This document shows positions 6,429-7,559 of a stretch of DNA of 7,559 nt, in pieces; the first letter of the stretch is position 1; each line of letters begins with the position of its first letter. The notes below the pieces were generated by a model. That model was not told the origin of the DNA. It did not search any database and saw only the letters and a list, made by a program, of their open reading frames with translations. The DNA is from Xanthobacteraceae bacterium (GTDB taxonomy: Bacteria; Pseudomonadota; Alphaproteobacteria; Rhizobiales; Xanthobacteraceae). Location: positions 1 to 7,559 of the forward strand of contig JASHRR010001505.1 of NCBI GenBank assembly GCA_030037185.1, in the 5' to 3' direction. The position numbers and the translations under genes are program-made.

Positions 6429-6819
6429 GTCCTCTCCTCCAAATGATTTCAGGGCGTGTTGGCTTGGTTTAACTGGTGACTTGGAATGGACGCGAGCGCG
6501 GGGCCTCGCGCCGATCGTGATGGGACGTCCATGCCTGTTGCGGTGTCATCTTGCGCGACGGGGCATCCAGCAGGTGATGTCCCGCGGGCCCGCGATCATC
6601 GACAGCAGTGGGGACCTCATACTGAGGAGCGCGCGTCTCGAAAAGTTGCCGCCCACCCATTAAAATCGGCGGTTGGCGATGTCGATGGGCCGCCTGCTGA
6701 GGATGAGGGCAGAATTTCCTCACACGCGCTTTGGCGGGCGATGACACCATTCGTTGGCGGCGGCACACGGCTTGTTCAATCCTCAGCTCGTCAAAGAGCC
6801 GGCGCGACAGCAGCGCTCC
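6429..6819. other. Intergenic region without a convincing gene
   Basis: About 390 bases separate the heme/propeller gene from the DUF1194 gene. Frames are open on both strands (for example 6469-6768 minus and 6486-6881 plus), but their products are rich in Arg, Pro and His, lack a good ribosome-binding site and resemble no family I know. The region must hold the promoter of the heme/propeller gene, but I see no clear -35/-10 or -24/-12 pair. The one symmetric site is CCTCA-TAC-TGAGG (6615-6627), about 190 bases before the ATG. No good terminator follows the DUF1194 stop codon; only a 4-bp GCTC/GAGC stem is seen near 6785-6800. Confidence 0.5.
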
Positions 6820-7559
6820 TTAGCGCAATTCGGCATGCTGGGTCTGTTGGACGGTTGCGATTTCGGCGATCAACTTGTTGAGAATCGCCTGGCCGAAGGA
6901 GTTGAAATTTTCCGCCACCATGACGAAGGCGCCCGGGCCCCCGATAACGTTATTGCGATAATAGCTGTCGAGGCCGCCCGGCGGATTGGTGTGATCGGCG
7001 TTCCACGACATCGGATGCTCGCTCAGGATGACGAGGCCATTAACGGTGACACCCTTGGCGACAGCCTCATCGCGCGCATCGGAAACGTCCCGGCCGGAGT
7101 TGTTGGTGCCGTCACCGGATACGTCGATTGCGCGGCGGCCGGATTGAAACGGCGCGCGAGCGAGCTGCGCCATGGCGAAATCGATGCCGCCGCTGATCGA
7201 GGTTCGGTCCGCGAAGGCGCGCGGGGCCTCGATGATCTGGGCGGAAAAATCCTTTGCGGTGGCCTCATCGCGAATGACGGTCCAGTCGATAACAATCCTT
7301 TGGGCGCCGACACCCGACCATTCCACGAAGCTGACGCCAATCTTGCCCAATGATCCGGAGCGGATCGCCTGGATGACGCGGGGATTAACGATGGCGGACG
7401 CGTAGCCGTCGCGTTGGAGTTTGAATTTCTGCGCATCGATGCTGCGCGACACGTCCGAGGAGAGAACGAGGAGGAGGTCGACCTCCTCGGCAGCACGCAC
7501 TGCCGGCGAGGCGAGCAGAACTCCGATGGCAACAAAAAATCCCAACAGGCGGGTAGCGT
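6820..7559 (-). CDS. DUF1194 (von Willebrand A-like) exported protein, start outside window
   Basis: The frame is open to the window edge. Numbering from the TTG at 7545 gives 241 residues, but the codons before it (Ala-Thr-Arg-Leu) are also open and would supply the basic start of a signal peptide, so the true start probably lies beyond 7559. A hydrophobic segment FFVAIGVLLASPAVRAA with an Ala-x-Ala-type end predicts export. The body is a von Willebrand A-like fold of the DUF1194 family: VDLLLVLSSDVSRSID contains the MIDAS motif DxSxS (Asp31, Ser33, Ser35), Thr115 in DRTSISGGIDFA supplies the second element, and VSGDGTNNSGRD (Asp145) the third, so a divalent metal site looks intact. GAFVMVAENFNSFGQAILNK near the end is also characteristic. 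Family function is unknown; metal-dependent protein binding in the periplasm is inferred from the fold. The C-terminus ends in a Gln-rich tail after IAEIATVQQ. Confidence 0.85.
   Translation of the reverse strand, partial: ATRLLGFFVAIGVLLASPAVRAAEEVDLLLVLSSDVSRSIDAQKFKLQRDGYASAIVNPRVIQAIRSGSLGKIGVSFVEWSGVGAQRIVIDWTVIRDEATAKDFSAQIIEAPRAFADRTSISGGIDFAMAQLARAPFQSGRRAIDVSGDGTNNSGRDVSDARDEAVAKGVTVNGLVILSEHPMSWNADHTNPPGGLDSYYRNNVIGGPGAFVMVAENFNSFGQAILNKLIAEIATVQQTQHAELR

Noticed and set aside
5604..6446. Plus-strand open frame of 280 codons
   Set aside because: It is antisense to the N-terminal half of the heme/propeller gene, whose signal peptide, heme motif and propeller repeats make the minus strand the coding one.
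6469..6768. Minus-strand open frame of 99 codons before the heme/propeller gene
   Set aside because: It has no ribosome-binding site or known motif, and its composition is typical of chance frames in GC-rich DNA. A decayed gene cannot be excluded, but nothing supports one.
1..7559. Search for CRISPR arrays, tRNA or rRNA genes and an unknown defence system
   Set aside because: No regularly spaced repeats, no tRNA-like cloverleaf or rRNA stretch, and no nuclease, helicase or toxin-antitoxin signatures were seen.

Overview
The window is GC-rich bacterial DNA. Its gene content (AsmA-family protein, ScoA/ScoB CoA-transferase, secreted cupin, a large heme/beta-propeller protein, DUF1194 protein) and its style of intergenic palindromes suggest an alphaproteobacterium of the Bradyrhizobium/Rhodopseudomonas/Afipia kind (order Hyphomicrobiales). 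The taxon is inferred from protein style and was not tested. All six recognisable intact or edge-cut genes lie on the minus strand; the only plus-strand coding trace is a decayed transposase.

Layout from low to high coordinate: (1) 1-1019, the N-terminal 339 codons of an AsmA-family envelope protein, cut by the window edge. (2) 1020-1413, a gap holding a hairpin-rich, inverted-repeat element and an 11-bp tandem repeat. (3) 1414-2775, scoB and scoA, a tight two-gene operon for 3-oxoacid CoA-transferase, with a near-perfect sigma-54 (-24/-12) promoter at 2853-2868 and possible activator-binding dyads further upstream. (4) 3130-3603, a small exported cupin protein. (5) about 3750-4165, plus-strand remnants of an IS6-family transposase with a frameshift, an in-frame stop and an internal deletion. 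(6) 4185-4220, a strong intrinsic terminator, then 4269-6428, an exported 719-residue protein combining a carboxypeptidase-regulatory-like domain, one CxxCH heme motif and a streptogramin-lyase-like beta-propeller. (7) 6429-6819, a gap with no convincing gene. (8) 6820-7559, a DUF1194 protein with a von Willebrand A-type metal site, whose start is probably outside the window.

Functionally, ScoAB activates acetoacetate with succinyl-CoA and links ketone-body or polyhydroxybutyrate breakdown to central metabolism. The sigma-54 promoter suggests that the operon is switched on by an enhancer-binding activator, as the E. coli atoDAEB operon is by AtoC. The cupin, heme/propeller and DUF1194 proteins are all predicted to be exported, but the sequence does not show that they share a pathway. 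The observations most worth following are the scoAB sigma-54 promoter and the uncharacterised three-part heme/propeller protein.
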